Below the pieces are notes generated by a model that was given only the letters and a program-made list of their open reading frames with translations, had not been told where the DNA came from and did no database searches. A DNA stretch of 64,000 nucleotides from Perca fluviatilis. Taxonomy: Eukaryota; Chordata; Actinopteri; Perciformes; Percidae. Both the position numbers and the translations under genes were made by a program. The stretch spans positions 5,159,568 to 5,223,567 of the forward strand of contig NC_053116.1 of NCBI RefSeq assembly GCF_010015445.1, given 5' to 3'. This document shows positions 19,654 through 30,296 of the stretch, piece after piece (position 1 is the stretch's first letter; every line of letters starts with the position of its first letter).

Positions 19654-21508
19654 GTCTCAAACAATGGCCTGCATTCACAGCCAGTCCCCATCGTACGGGG
19701 CTCGAGACAGGGATGCCCGCTATCTCCCATGCTATTTGCAATCTCTCTTGAACCGTTAGCCCAGGCCATAAGGCAAAATAAAATATGTAATGTCTAGATT
19801 AAATCCAATAACTCAATATCGTTATTTGCAGATGATATTTTACTGTACATATCTGACCTTGAGGACTCTGTTCCAAAAATCCTTAAGATCTTTAACGAAT
19901 TTGGCTCAATCTCCGGCTATAAAATCAATTTGAATAAATCGAATCTGCTCCTGTTGAACAACAAACAGGTAACATCAGCTATTAGTAATACAATACCAAC
20001 CCAAAGCAAAATTACATATTTGGGCATCACCATCCACCTACAGCGAGTTGTCCAGGACAACTATGAAACTATACTAAGTAGCGTTCAAAGGGATCTGACT
20101 AATTGGTCTGCGCTGCCGGCATCGCTACGGTCCAGGATTGCTGTGATTAAAATGAACATAGTTCCTCGTGTGAACTTCTTAAGTACAATGATCCCCTTAC
20201 CCCACCAATACATTTCTGGAAGAAACTCTATGCTGTAATCCGGCAGTATATTTGGAATAGTAAACAAACTAGGCTAAAATACTCTACCTTGCAACGTACC
20301 ACGAACACGGGAGGCCAGGCCCTCCCCAACCTTAAAGGGTACCATAGAGCCTTTCAGCTACGGGCCCTCAGAGTGTGGATAGACCCCTCATCTACAGTTC
20401 CATGGAGAGAAATGGAGCAAAACCTCACTGGAAGTGTAAGACTGCAAGACCATGTCCAAAAACGTGTATGCTAACCTATGACCCTATTATCACCAACACA
20501 TTGACCAACTTTAAAACAGGTGGAGGAGCAACTTCGCTACACCAATAAGTGGCATTTGAGCACCCCAATTTGGCACAATATGCACTTAGTGTCTGGTAAC
20601 AAACCTTTTGTTTGTAACCAGTGGAGTGACAGAGGTATTTATACTTTAGACCAGTTATTCAATGGGGAAGGTATGTTGAGCTTTGAGAACCTGAGAACTA
20701 GCTTTGAGATCCCTAGGACATCCTTTTTCCTTTATCTTCGCCTAAGATCAGCCCTCGGGGTAGTACCATGGGGAAACAGTCTCGAGACCCACCCAATCAT
20801 TAAATGGCTTGTTGATTTTCCTGCAAGAGTATTTGGTGTCCAGGATTTATGCTAAATTGATGCAAGTATCCTTAGGAGAACTCCCAATGCTAAAGAAATG
20901 GGAGCAAGAGCTGAGCCCGGAGGAGAATGTAATTAATTGGGAGACAGTTTGGGACAACATTTCCCACTGTTCCAAGAACCCAAATCACCAGCAGATCCAC
21001 TTCAACATATGTCATAGGACATATTGGACACCTCAGAAGAGATACGTTTCCAAAGGCATTCCTACTCCCTATTGCACGTTCAGTCAACCTGAACAAACTG
21101 GAACTTTCCTACACATGGTCTGGGAGTGTGAACAGGTACATGAGTTTTGGAATGAAACAATATCAATTATATCTGATGTAATAGGATGTCGAATTTCTAC
21201 TGACCCGATTGTTTTGTTACTTAAATACTGCTTGGGAGACAGAATAAAATTTGGCTAGCTGGCTCAACTGCGACCAAGAAAATGATAGCCCAGCACTGGC
21301 TCCCACTGGCAACCACTGTTTTATACAAAGCGAGTGGGGGCTCGCTTTGTATAAAACAGTGGTTGCCATACTTCCTGGACATAGTTATTTGAGCTATAGC
21401 AAGGATTAACAAAGCCAGGTCATCGACTATAGACCTATGGAAAGGTGCAGCAGCAAAAATATCAGTCCTAATGACCTCAGCATCACAAGAAGTAGAGGAG
21501 AGCGACTA
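19654..21508 (+). pseudogene. L1-like reverse transcriptase second part and C-terminal region
   Basis: The frame resumes with VRGSRQGCPLSPMLFAISLE and the catalytic box SLFADDILLYISD (about 19825-19860). Thumb and connection segments follow (ITYLGITIHL; ALPNLKGYHRAFQLRALRVW). The distal part has GTFLHMVWECEQVHEFW, the His/Cys-containing C-terminal segment of L1 ORF2. Frame changes occur near 20220, 20475 and 20850, plus a stop after KICNV, so the protein is broken. It ends EEVEESD with TAG at 21506-21508. Confidence 0.8.
21307..21368. repeat. Perfect 28-bp hairpin in the L1 C-terminal region
   Basis: TGGCAACCACTGTTTTATAC continues to 21334 and is repeated exactly inverted at 21341-21368, with a 6-base TGGGGG loop. 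It lies within former coding sequence, and one arm fits the L1 protein frame while the other is extra. Confidence 0.9.
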
Positions 21509-21515
21509 GGCAAGG

Positions 21516-21946
21516 TGTGATTTCGGTTTTTGTTTGTTTGTTTTTTCTTTTTCCTCGGTCCAGGGGTTCCGAGCAGGAGTGTCCATGCTATCCGGGTGTG
21601 AGTGTTCAGTCTGCAGGGAGGTCCAGTAGTAGCGAGCAGAATGGTGGATGGCAGGAGTGAGTGGCAGTCAGGTTCCAAAAACCTGTAGCACAAGAGAAAA
21701 CAGGTCAGGACAGGCAAAAAACACAAAGGGCAATATCCAGCGGGTTGAGTCAGCAGCAAGACTAATGTGGTCATCTTGACTATGATCTGATGACGAGTGA
21801 CAAGTTGACTAGGGTATTTAAAGCTGAGGTGATTATGGTGAATGAGCTGCAGCTGGAACCCTGACTACAGCACACCAGGCTTCACTCCTGCAATTAACAG
21901 ACAAAGGGGAGGGACAGAAAGCTACGTGGCAGTAGCAGGCCTAACA
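21516..21946 (-). mobile_element. 3' LTR of a chromodomain gypsy element
   Basis: On the minus strand the LTR starts TGTTAGGCCTGC at 21946, directly after a G-rich polypurine tract (21947-21960), as expected for a 3' LTR. The far end near 21516 is a best guess (TGTGATTTCGG on the plus strand). No second LTR is in the window. Confidence 0.65.
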
Positions 21947-21949
21947 GTA

Positions 21950-22404
21950 CCCCCCCCCCACGGACGCGACAGGGCTTATCAGGATGCAACCGATGAAAGT
22001 CACGGACCAGAGCAAGATCCACAATGAAGCTACGGGGAACCCAGGAGCGTTCCTCAGGACCATAACCCTCCCAATCCACAAGGTACTGGAAACCACGGCC
22101 CCGGCAGCGAACATCCAGAAGTCGGCGGAAAGTGTAGACAGGACCCCCACCCACGACCCTTGGCGGAGGTGGGGGACGAGAGGGCGGGCACAGAGGGTTA
22201 ACAGACACAGGCTTAATCTGGGACACGTGAAAGGTGGAATGAACCCGTAGGGAGGCAGGAAGCTGGAGTTTCACAGCACAGGGGTTAACAACAGACAGTA
22301 TGTTAAATGGTCCGATAAAACGTGGTGCCATCTTCTTAGATTCCACTTTTAACGGAAGATCACGTGACTTAAGCCATACCTCTTGCCCAGGAGAGTAAAC
22401 GGTA
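21950..22404 (-). pseudogene. Gypsy (chromovirus) integrase C-terminus and chromodomain
   Basis: The minus-strand frame begins in the integrase GPY/F-like region ([30 protein letters not shown]), continues through [15 protein letters not shown] and ends in a chromodomain with [20 protein letters not shown]. Chromodomains direct integration by binding histone marks. Everything upstream is gone: a TTAA element begins at 22420, and the protein already loses similarity near 22400. The stop lies just before the polypurine tract. Confidence 0.85.
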
Positions 22405-22419
22405 TATATAATTACTTAA

Positions 22420-23312
22420 AGTGATGGTTCGGAGTAATTCACCCTAGGGTCCTTTGCACCATGACCTCGAGCCAAACACCCCCCCAGAAGCTTTTTTCAC
22501 CTAGGTCTAACATTGGGAGAGTTAGCTTAGAGTAGCGTTATCAGCTGAATAGCTTAGCGCAGGGGCTAACGGACCCACGTTTGTATCTCGTAAATTACCC
22601 CACTAATAATGCCCGAATGATAATCCAAACGTTTATAGAAAGTAGCTAAAAACGATGGATTGGAAAGTTTGTAAGTACACCAGAAGTTTATGTAAATAAC
22701 ACTTGCCTGCTGGCTTCTGCTCTCTGCTGTTGTTGCTGCTGTAAGACGAGTGCTTAGAGCCGTCTACAAATAACAACACCGAAAAGAGATGCAACAAAAA
22801 TATTTATTAATTTAACTTTTTTTTTTAAAGTAAGTGCTGTAGTATAACTAGCAGGAGACAAGTAATAATTGAGGTAAGTTTGGAGACATTACCTTATTTA
22901 ATCATTGAATTAATACATATTTTTGTTGTAACTCTTTTCGGTGTAGTAATTTGTAGATGGCCCTAAGCACTCGTCTAACTGCAGGTAGCAGCAGCAGCAA
23001 CAGAGAGCTGAAGAGGGCAGGCAAGTGTTCATAAACTTCTGGTACTTACAAACTTTCCAATCCATCGTTTTTGAGAGCATAACCTATTTGTACTACTTGT
23101 AACGTTTGGTATCATTTCGGGCATTATTAGTGGGGTAACTTACAAGATACAAACGTGGGTCCGTTAGCTCCTGTGCTAAGCTATTCAGCTGATAACGCTA
23201 CTCTAGCTAACTCTCCCAATGTTCGACCCAGGTGAAAAAAGCTTCTGGGGGGGTGTTTGGCTCGAGGTCATGGTGCAAAGGACCCTAGGGTGAATTACTC
23301 CGAACCATCACT
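22420..23312. mobile_element. Fold-back element with about 370-bp arms at TTAA
   Basis: TTAA flanks both ends (22416-22419, 23313-23316). The left arm starts AGTGATGGTTCGGAGTAATT and the right arm is its inverted copy ending CCGAACCATCACT. Similarity runs almost to the centre, where about 150 bp (22800-22950) are A/T-rich. No coding sequence. The AG start and TTAA duplication match other elements in this window. Confidence 0.85.
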
Positions 23313-23316
23313 TTAA

Positions 23317-23997
23317 CCATAACTGGTCACTTGATTAATTTATAATAATACTGAAAAAGCATTACTAAACCATATAAACAGTTATTAATGCCCCTTGGTA
23401 TCCTTATTGTAAAGTTGAGAACATATGCACCTTAACTAACACTTGATTAATCTATAACAATACTGAATAAGCATTACTAAACAATGATTTGATTTGATCT
23501 TTTCAAAATAGAAGCGTTAGAAAACGGCTATGAATTATTAAATGAGAGAAAGAAAATAATATCAGGGTCATTTAGAGCTATCTTAGCTGTTAAATTAGCT
23601 CTAACATAGGCTCAAATTAGCAAGCATGGCTAAATATAAATTAATTAACATTAAGATATAGAGATAGCTTTAGGTAAACAAAATGACCCTATTCTCTGGC
23701 AGATTTTTCTGTAGAGCTAACCTAACAGCTAGGCTAGGTCTAAGTGACCCACATATTATTTTGTTTCACTTTTAAGAATCCATAGCAGTTTTCCAGCTAT
23801 AGAGCTTTTATGTTGAAAAGATATATATATATATATATATATAAGTATCTGGCTGTCAGATGCATCAATGCATTAATATTCTGGACACAATCTAGATAAT
23901 GGATAATTATATTCATTTGGTAGAGTGTGTACCATTAAGTCAAAGAGTATTAATAAACTATGAATCATTGTTTAGTAATGCTTATTCAGTATTTTTA
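23317..23997. repeat. AT-rich dispersed/tandem repeat, left part
   Basis: Words such as AACAATACTGAATAAGCATT and ACTAAACCAT recur at intervals of about 100 bp. The same family forms the array at 37490-38530. A Tc1 element interrupts it at 24000. A short (AT)n run lies at 23821-23842. Confidence 0.55.
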
Positions 23998-24715
23998 TAC
24001 ACTACCGGTCAAAAGTTTTAGAACACCCCAATTGTTTTAGTTTTTTATTGAAATTTTAGCAGTTCAAGTCCAATGAATAGCTTGAAATGGTACAAAGATA
24101 AGTGGTGAACTGCCTGAGGTTAAAAACAAAAAATAATGAAACATTAACATAATAATGTACATTTCAGTATTTTATAAAAAGGCTTTTTTCAGGGAACAAG
24201 AAATAGGTTAACAACGTAAAGCTGTTCTGCAGCAATGGAGGTTGATCAAGCTTTGAAAGTTGGTGGTACCAATTCCCACAGGTGTTCCAACTCGTCTGGA
24301 TTACTTACAACCCTCTCTGTTTGTAGAAAAGTATTGTTGGAACACACTGTGGTACCATACCCTCGTGAGCATTATTTGAACAGTATTGTACTGCAGAAAG
24401 TAGTGTGTTGCTATAAAAATGGCGAAAAAAGCAATTAACAATGGAAGAGAGACAGACCATCATAACACTTAAGAATGTTGGTCTTTCCTACAGAGAAATT
24501 GCGAAGAAAGTAAAGGTGTCAGTGAGTACAGTATTCTTCACCATCAAAAGTCACTTAGAAACTGGGGGAAACTCTGACAGGAAGAGGTCCAAAGCCACAA
24601 CAGAATCAGAAGACAAGTTTCTGAGAGTCAACAGCTTGTGTGATAGGTGGCTCACAGGACAACAGCTTCAAGCACAGCTTAATAGTGGTCGTAATAAGCA
24701 ATGTTTAAAGTCTAC
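23998..24715 (+). mobile_element. Tc1-like element, 5' part only
   Basis: A TA at 23998-23999 is followed by CACTACCGGTCAAAAGTTTT, a classic fish Tc1 terminal repeat. The transposase start follows at about 24423. The element stops near 24715 where AT-rich repeat sequence resumes, so its catalytic part and right end are missing. Confidence 0.8.
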
Positions 24716-24719
24716 ATGA
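24441..24719 (+). pseudogene. Tc1-like transposase, N-terminal DNA-binding part
   Basis: The 92-residue frame starts MEERQTIITLKNVGLSYREI and shows the first helix-turn-helix of Tc1 transposases (REIAKKVKVSVSTVF), then the GRKR-like linker region as SDRKRSKATTESEDKFL and the start of the second helix-turn-helix. The DDE catalytic domain is absent. It could at most give a DNA-binding fragment. Confidence 0.75.
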
Positions 24720-25070
24720 AGACAAAGGAACAAGCAAACCTCTGCATGGAGACTACGGAGTCTTTTCACTGATCTCACCATCAACCAAAAGTAAGTCATA
24801 TGTTGGAGGATGGACAAATATAGTGGGGACAAATATAGTGGACAACCATAACTCAGTAAACAATAAAAACAGTTTTCTCATAATAATGCTGTGAACCTTA
24901 AGACATTCAAACATCTTTATCAACCACCTAGTAATATTAGGAAATACCTTTAATTAACATCAACTAAGGGTTTACTCTAGGGTTTAGCTGAACTTTACGG
25001 AGCATATAATGTGTGTGTGCACTAAATGTAGCCTGTTTTGTATGTCGTTTTTATATAATGTCGTTTTTAT
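24716..25070. repeat. AT-rich repeat, right part; inverted relative to 37915-38190
   Basis: Positions 24716-24965 match 37915-38190 in inverted orientation, for example AAGGTATTTCCTAATATTAC on the other strand and the CATATGTTGGAGGATGGACA word. It is the same family as 23317-23997. Confidence 0.7.
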
Positions 25071-25315
25071 ATATTTAGGGGTCCAAGCCCGAGTCTGGAA
25101 GAACTGGCGGTAGCAGAGCTATGCCGTTCGCACAGTAGGGCTGTGGAACCCTATTGTTTTTGTAAGGATTAATCCTCATCATATTCATATTATTATTCTT
25201 CTCCGCCTAAAACTCCGACTACAGCCTAAACCGTACATGGTGGGGGGTTGCCATTTTCAGGACTGGTCCAAAACTCTGAGACAGGTCCTCAGGCGCAAAA
25301 ACTGACCCACTTCCA

Positions 25316-26748
25316 CCACTAGGTGGCGCTATGGCAGAAAAAACGCGTTTGGCCCTATAACTCCCACACCGTACACCCAATAACCATAATTCAAAAACCA
25401 TACATCCACACGTTCCCTGGATACAATTGAATCACGTGATCTAGGCCATGCCCATTTCCGCCTAGACTTTTATTTATCAAAAACTTACTTTTTCTATCTC
25501 CTCCTAGACTGTGCGACCAATTGGCACGAAATTTGGCACGTAGCATCTCCATATGGGCCTGACAAAAAGTTTATAAAAATAATTTCTATAGGATAAAAAT
25601 TGCGCATATTACGCACAAATTAATTTGTGTAGCTAACTATGAAAACATCAACGTTGCCATATCTCGGCCAAAATAAATGCTATCAACGCCAAACTTTAGA
25701 TTCTTGTTTGCCATGACCCTCTGAAGGTCCCCCATGTTTTACGAAAATTGGTCACTAGGGGGCACTACAAGTACAAAAAGTTTATATCTCATGAACGGCT
25801 CATCTGATTTTTACAAAATTTGATGGGTACCATCTAGGGCCACTCCTGAGGCCAACCCTTGAGTGGGGTACTGAGGGGTCAAAGTGGGCGTGGCCTATGG
25901 GACCCAAGTCTAGATTCACAACTTACACTAATGTGAACAACTTTAAATTTGCAGGGTAAAAGTTACTTAAAGAATTTTGCTACGTTAAAGTATGGGCGTT
26001 TGACGACCAAACAAATTTCCTAGCTAGCTACCACACACACATCATATCTCGGCCAAATTAAATGTTATCAGCAAATAACTTGAGATCATTGTTCAACATC
26101 CCACTAGATCGGCCATAAGGGGGCGCTATAATCAATGTTTATTTGTTTTGGCCCATAACTCAATGCATTTAAATGGGAAATATGCAATTGCAATATCTCT
26201 GCCACAGTAAAGGCTATCAACACGAAAGTTGTGATGCTTGTTCGGCATGGCGCTATGAGGCTTTGTACCAAATTTTCTAAAGCACGGCCATTAGGGGGCG
26301 CTATAGTCAACATAGACCAGTTTGGGCCTTTTAACCACTTCTGAGGTCGAGCATGTCGTATACAACGTCAAATGGCACTTCTGATTCATAACTTTATAAC
26401 TATAAATAGTAGAAACTTAGGGTCTTTTGGAGCTAAAAGCTAACAGTTTCCCCTTTCTGCTGATGTTTTTGTTGTCTTCCTAGCCCTTACAGAAGGTTTT
26501 GCATCCAGCCTAAAACTCCAGAGTTTTTCGGGTCTTTGTGCAATTAATCCATACTGTTACATCCAAGATTGATTCACTGTGTGTAAGAAATGTTAATAGT
26601 TTGTCCTTTATGAGTTATAATGTTCAATAGGTTTATTTTTGCACTGGATGACTCCAAATATATAGAACTGTAGATGTGATGCTCGTTCGGCATGCCGCTC
26701 TGAGGCTTTGTACCAAATTTGGTGAAGATCGGCCATTAGGGAGCGCTG
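25316..26748 (+). promoter_or_regulatory. Five same-orientation CTCF-like motifs
   Basis: Matches to the CTCF core lie at 25316-25329 (CCACTAGGTGGCGC), 25752-25764 (TCACTAGGGGGCAC), 26111-26128 (GGCCATAAGGGGGCGCTA), 26286-26303 (GGCCATTAGGGGGCGCTA) and 26731-26748 (GGCCATTAGGGAGCGCTG). The first fits the usual consensus fully; the others have one to three departures. Occupancy is not shown by sequence. Confidence 0.5.
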
Positions 26749-26827
26749 TATCTAACGTAGACCAGTCTTGGCCCTTCTACTCAATCAATGTTAATGGGAT
26801 TTTTGCAACGGCAGAGTACCGCAGACC

Positions 26828-27395
26828 TAGCCTGGCTCAGCCCTCCTACGTACTTCTGCTCAATTTTCATTTCGCTTCAGTACTCTGTCTGGGTTTGCGA
26901 TATAGTCTTGGGTTTTCTCGACCAAAGTTTTTGGCGGTCCAATCAGCGAACAGAGGGAGTGGCTGAGAATGATGACGTTGAGGCTGTGCGCTAGAGTTGC
27001 GGCGGAGAAAGATGCGAGCGAAGCCATTCAGTCCATTGTGGCAATGCTGCTGAATATCCAGAAGTTAAAGCCCGAGGAAGAACAATCTGTTGTGGCCCTC
27101 CTCCACACGGGCTTCGGGAAAAGTTTTATTTTCCAGTTTGGTGTGTTAGTGGTAAAGGAGTTGGCTAAGGCTAACGCTAGGTGCTATTGCTAATAGCCTT
27201 GCATGATAGCCTTGACAGTCTCCCCTCTTGTTGCACATGCGCATTACATACGTCATGACCAAACGTTAGCGATTGGCTATGACAGATCCAGCGTAGCTCT
27301 GGGCAGATTCAATAGTTTTAAACTTCAACAGAATACCTGCCTTCAAGGACTCTCTGTACAAATGAAATGTACGAGAGTCTGGTAGGACCAGGCTA
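26828..27395. mobile_element. Nested element (TAGCCTGG ends) carrying a helicase-motif ORF
   Basis: The ends TAGCCTGG and CCAGGCTA are inverted, and CCGCAGACC/CTGCAGACC, one mismatch, flank them, so an 8-9-bp duplication is likely (hAT- or P-like). The interior has a 74-codon ORF with a helicase motif I. Confidence 0.6.
26969..27193 (+). CDS. Short ORF with RecQ-like Q motif and motif I
   Basis: A 74-residue open frame. KLKPEEEQSVVALLHTGFGK, followed by SFIFQ, resembles the start of a RecQ/DEAH-type helicase: a K-P-E-Q-like Q motif and Walker A, TGFGKS. The usual 10 or so residues between the two (around GKDV) are missing, and nothing follows motif I, so there is no helicase activity. It is probably a gene fragment taken up by the surrounding element, or the remains of that element's own helicase gene. 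Expression is unknown. Confidence 0.5.
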   Translation: MMTLRLCARVAAEKDASEAIQSIVAMLLNIQKLKPEEEQSVVALLHTGFGKSFIFQFGVLVVKELAKANARCYC

Positions 27396-27590
27396 CTGCA
27401 GACCTTGTGGATCACACTTCTCAATATTCACCAACATTTGCCTCCCCACATAACGCTTTGGGTCCCGCTTTGGTGTGCTCCCCGGGTCATCGGGAGCGAG
27501 TGGCGCACTTCCCCAGGGCGTCAGGGGCGACTGGCATCGGAGGCTTGGGTTCTGTCATAACTGCTTGCAGTTCTAGTTTAATTTTGTAAC

Positions 27591-27875
27591 CACTTGAGCC
27601 ACGGTGAAACGTTTCGTGTATATGGTTGAAATAACAATAAAACACAGTTGCGTTGACTGTCTCACTGTCTATGGTAGGCGTGGCTTGGGAGTGGACTCAG
27701 AGCAGCGAAGCAAGTGCATTCTGGGATTTGGTGTCTTTCATCCACGTGAGCCAAAAACAAAATTTCCTGGCTTTTCTCAGCCTAGAAGGCACCAATAAAA
27801 AAAAATGTCACATTTATACTACATAAGTGACCCAATTTAAAGATATATTCAGCTTTCCAGCGGGGAAATATCCCT
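27591..27875 (-). mobile_element. TTAA-type MITE (AGGGATATTTCCCCGC end)
   Basis: On the minus strand the element starts AGGGATATTTCCCCGCTGGA directly after TTAA (27876-27879) and includes the familiar ATTGGGTCACTTATGTAGTA and a GGCTTTTCTCAGCC-like word. The other end, near 27590, was not defined. It truncates the R2-like LINE. Confidence 0.55.
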
Positions 27876-27879
27876 TTAA

Positions 27880-28261
27880 GGAGAAATCCCATCAGGCGAT
27901 TGGAAACAATCTTGAAGAAGGTTTTGCACTCAACACTAAGGAGGGAGATTGTCCTGAACTGCTCGATGTTACTTGCATTCTCCTTCTTGGGAATCCACAC
28001 ACCTTCTGTGTATCTCCACTGCTGAGGTACTCTCCCTCTTCTCCAGATGGTTCTTAGAATCTTCCAAACACGCTCCAGAAGCCTGGGGCAATGTTTGAAG
28101 ACCTTGTATGGAACTCCACTTGGGCCCGGTGCTGCTGATGTACTGGCAGATTTGATGACCTCTTTGACTTCCTTAAAGGTGGGTTCGTCGATGTTAAATA
28201 GGGTGCTTGGTTCAGGTGGGCATGTGAGGGCTGCACAGTGACCAAGGTCTTGCTCCCTCAT
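27880..28261 (-). pseudogene. R2/NeSL-like LINE, reverse transcriptase fragment
   Basis: The frame contains SAPGPSGVPYKVFKHCPRLL-like sequence (here STSAAPGPSGVPYKVFKHCP) and WRYTEGVWIPKKENASNIEQ, then FRTISLLSVECKTFFKIVSN, which are the first conserved blocks of the reverse transcriptase of R2/NeSL-type LINEs. Catalytic F/YxDD is absent because the element is cut at 27879 by a TTAA MITE. Confidence 0.7.
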
Positions 28262-28330
28262 GCCACCGCTGTAGGTGTTGCTGATATAGTGGTTGATATC
28301 TTCCTCAGGACATGAGAGTTGACCACTGCG

Positions 28331-29440
28331 TTACTCTCCCAGCAGCTTCCCTGTAAACCCGAATGGATTTGCAATGAAAGCACTGCGCCTACGGGCCCTC
28401 TCCTTGCCCCTCTTCCTGTGCCACTCAGCACGCCGAAGGGTGATTAGCCTCTCCCTTACCACACCCCTAAGTTCTGCCAGGGCTACCTTCTCCTCACTTG
28501 CCTTTCTGTACTGGCTCCTGAGTGTTCTCAGCTCTTGTCTGAGTTGGCTAATCTTGACTTCTCGTCGGTTCGGAATTGGTGCTGCAGTAGACGTCTTGGT
28601 GGCACATTGTTCCTTGGTGCCAAACCTGTTTGAAGCAATGCTGATTATGAACATGCTCATAGTTCGTAGCCTCTGGTCCACACCACCCTTGGATGTTGCT
28701 TCAAGGGCTGCATCAACATCTTCATCAAACTATTGCCACACTGACTCTATGTTGGCAGCAGGCCACAGAATCCGGCGCCGCTCTGATGGTGTGCTTTGGG
28801 GTGTAGCTTGTGGTGCTTGGAGACTCTGAGCACTGTGGTGTGTGTCCGGGCCTTGTTCCTCCTCCGTCTCACCAGGTGTTGTACTGGATACTGGGACTTG
28901 CGTTGCATCACAAGCTTCCTTAGGTCTTGATCTGGTGTATTTTTACACCAGTCGCGTTTTTGCAGACCTTGCCACATTTGCAGACTGCACTCATAGTCGA
29001 TTGTCCATTTGCATTAGTCGTTACCAGAAAATCAGTCCGTTCAGGGCGCTCATTCTCCTTCCCTCTTGGGCGCCCGCGAGGGTATTTTCGGTGTTTTTGG
29101 GTACTCCCTCTCAGGAGCTGCAGTTTGGGGTGCTAACCCTCCCTGCCCCGGTTGCTGTCTCTCCAGTTGTCACCACACTTTCAAGGTCGTCATCAAGCCT
29201 TTTCCTGGAAGTCAATGGCGATGCCATGCTGGCTTAGTACTTGAATACACCTTGTGGTGCAACCTGGACACGTCAGTGATGCTCCCAGGGTCATAGGGTG
29301 TTTCGGGTCTTACATCAGTCACCCTTACCCGGCCGACCCAGTTGGGGTTGATCAGGCCCCGACTTGTGTCCAGGTAGCGCACTACGCATCCCTCTTCCTT
29401 AACCAGAGCCACCGTGAAGCCTTTTCAGCAGCTTCCAGGT
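28331..29440 (-). pseudogene. R2/NeSL-like LINE, N-terminal zinc finger and linker
   Basis: Upstream in the same orientation come a C2H2-type finger (CKCGKVCKNATGVKIHQIKT, near 28925-28986, ending in a TAG stop) and a basic helical linker (REVKISQLRQELRTLRSQYR; LRRAEWHRKRGKERARRRSA; FIANPFGFTGKLLGE). More distal frames at 29212-29412 include EEGCVVRYLDTSRGLINPNW. N-terminal fingers are used by R2-type elements to bind target DNA. Frameshifts and stops separate these pieces; the copy is dead. Confidence 0.65.
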
Positions 29441-30290
29441 TGTTCTTGATGGCATTGTGGATATCTGAAATTGAAAGCCCAATACAAAAGTGATGTAATT
29501 TATAAAAAAGCACATGTGAATGTATCACTGACATTATAACAAATATACAAACATAATAGGCCTAAATCACAAGTGCTTTATAAGAGAAAGGAAAGTTCCT
29601 CGATGGTGCGTTCAAGTGCTTTAGTGGCAGTAGGAACACTACTCACACAGATGTTATAAATGTCATCTCATTAAACACAAATGGTTTGAAAAAAATTAAA
29701 CTGCTGTTTTTTTGTGCTGATATTTGGTTCTATCTGGGAGCTATAATGAGTCACCTGCTATTAAATCATGCAAGTGGTGCAGCAGCAGCCATAACAATGG
29801 CTCTTATGACCATAAAGTGCCAATTTAACTTACTTTGTTAGCACAATAACTTTCTTAATGGAAATGGTATCTTACTATAGGCGAGCACGTTATTTCAAAG
29901 ATTTACAGTAATCTTTGAAAATATTGTGTCCTCCATTCAATATAACACATACCCAATATTATAACTTCATTTTACTTTATGTTAAGCCCTACAGATAAAA
30001 ACATTAACATGGATGGATCCAATATTAGTTGTGCTGAATCTAATTTCTTTCCACTTTCACTTTATGGCAGCTTCTGCCTGAAGTGTTGCACCTTTTACTT
30101 TTTCATGAATTCATGCTGTGCTGCATGAAACCTCTACTGTAAGAAAATGGAGACTTTCATTTTAACATGCGAGGACAGAAGACATCGCTTTTGGTTTTCT
30201 TTCATCTCTTTCTTTCATCACCATGTGGTCTCAACTTCCTCTGATATATGATGTAGGGCAGCCCAAAGATATTACAAACATGAAAGAAAC
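29441..30290. other. No gene recognised
   Basis: AT-rich intergenic sequence. Short frames only. Confidence 0.5.
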
Positions 30291-30296
30291 TAAATA

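Larger units (their letters stand above)
9650..21508 (+). mobile_element. L1-like LINE, broken into five parts by nested insertions
   Basis: Plus-strand pieces appear in correct order for an L1-type LINE: ORF1-like coiled coil (9738-10083), endonuclease (about 10440-10734 and 11448-11940), the spacer between endonuclease and reverse transcriptase (11940-12222), first half of the reverse transcriptase (13805-14238), second half with the FADD box and the C-terminal region (19654-21508). The gaps are three separate insertions. Removing each rejoins the LINE sequence with a short target duplication (ATAAG, AAAATTTTT, ATA). The copy also carries its own frameshifts and stops and is dead. An LTR-like scrap (about 9520-9645) precedes it. 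Confidence 0.8.
25076..27590. mobile_element. Unclassified teleost repeat with repeated AGGGGGCGCTA blocks
   Basis: The start GGGGTCCAAGCCCGAGTCTG and the end CTGCTTGCAGTTCTAGTTT are, from general knowledge, the edges of a common fish repeat. Inside are diverged blocks of about 90 bp or more (for example GAGGCTTTGTACCAAATTT at 26260 and 26700), each carrying a CTCF-like GGCCATTAGGGGGCGCTA word. No coding region. A 568-bp element is nested at 26828-27395. Class not assigned. Confidence 0.5.

Noticed and set aside
28374..29296. Several 70-150-codon plus-strand frames
   Set aside because: They are shadows of the minus-strand R2-like LINE, which shows conserved domains.
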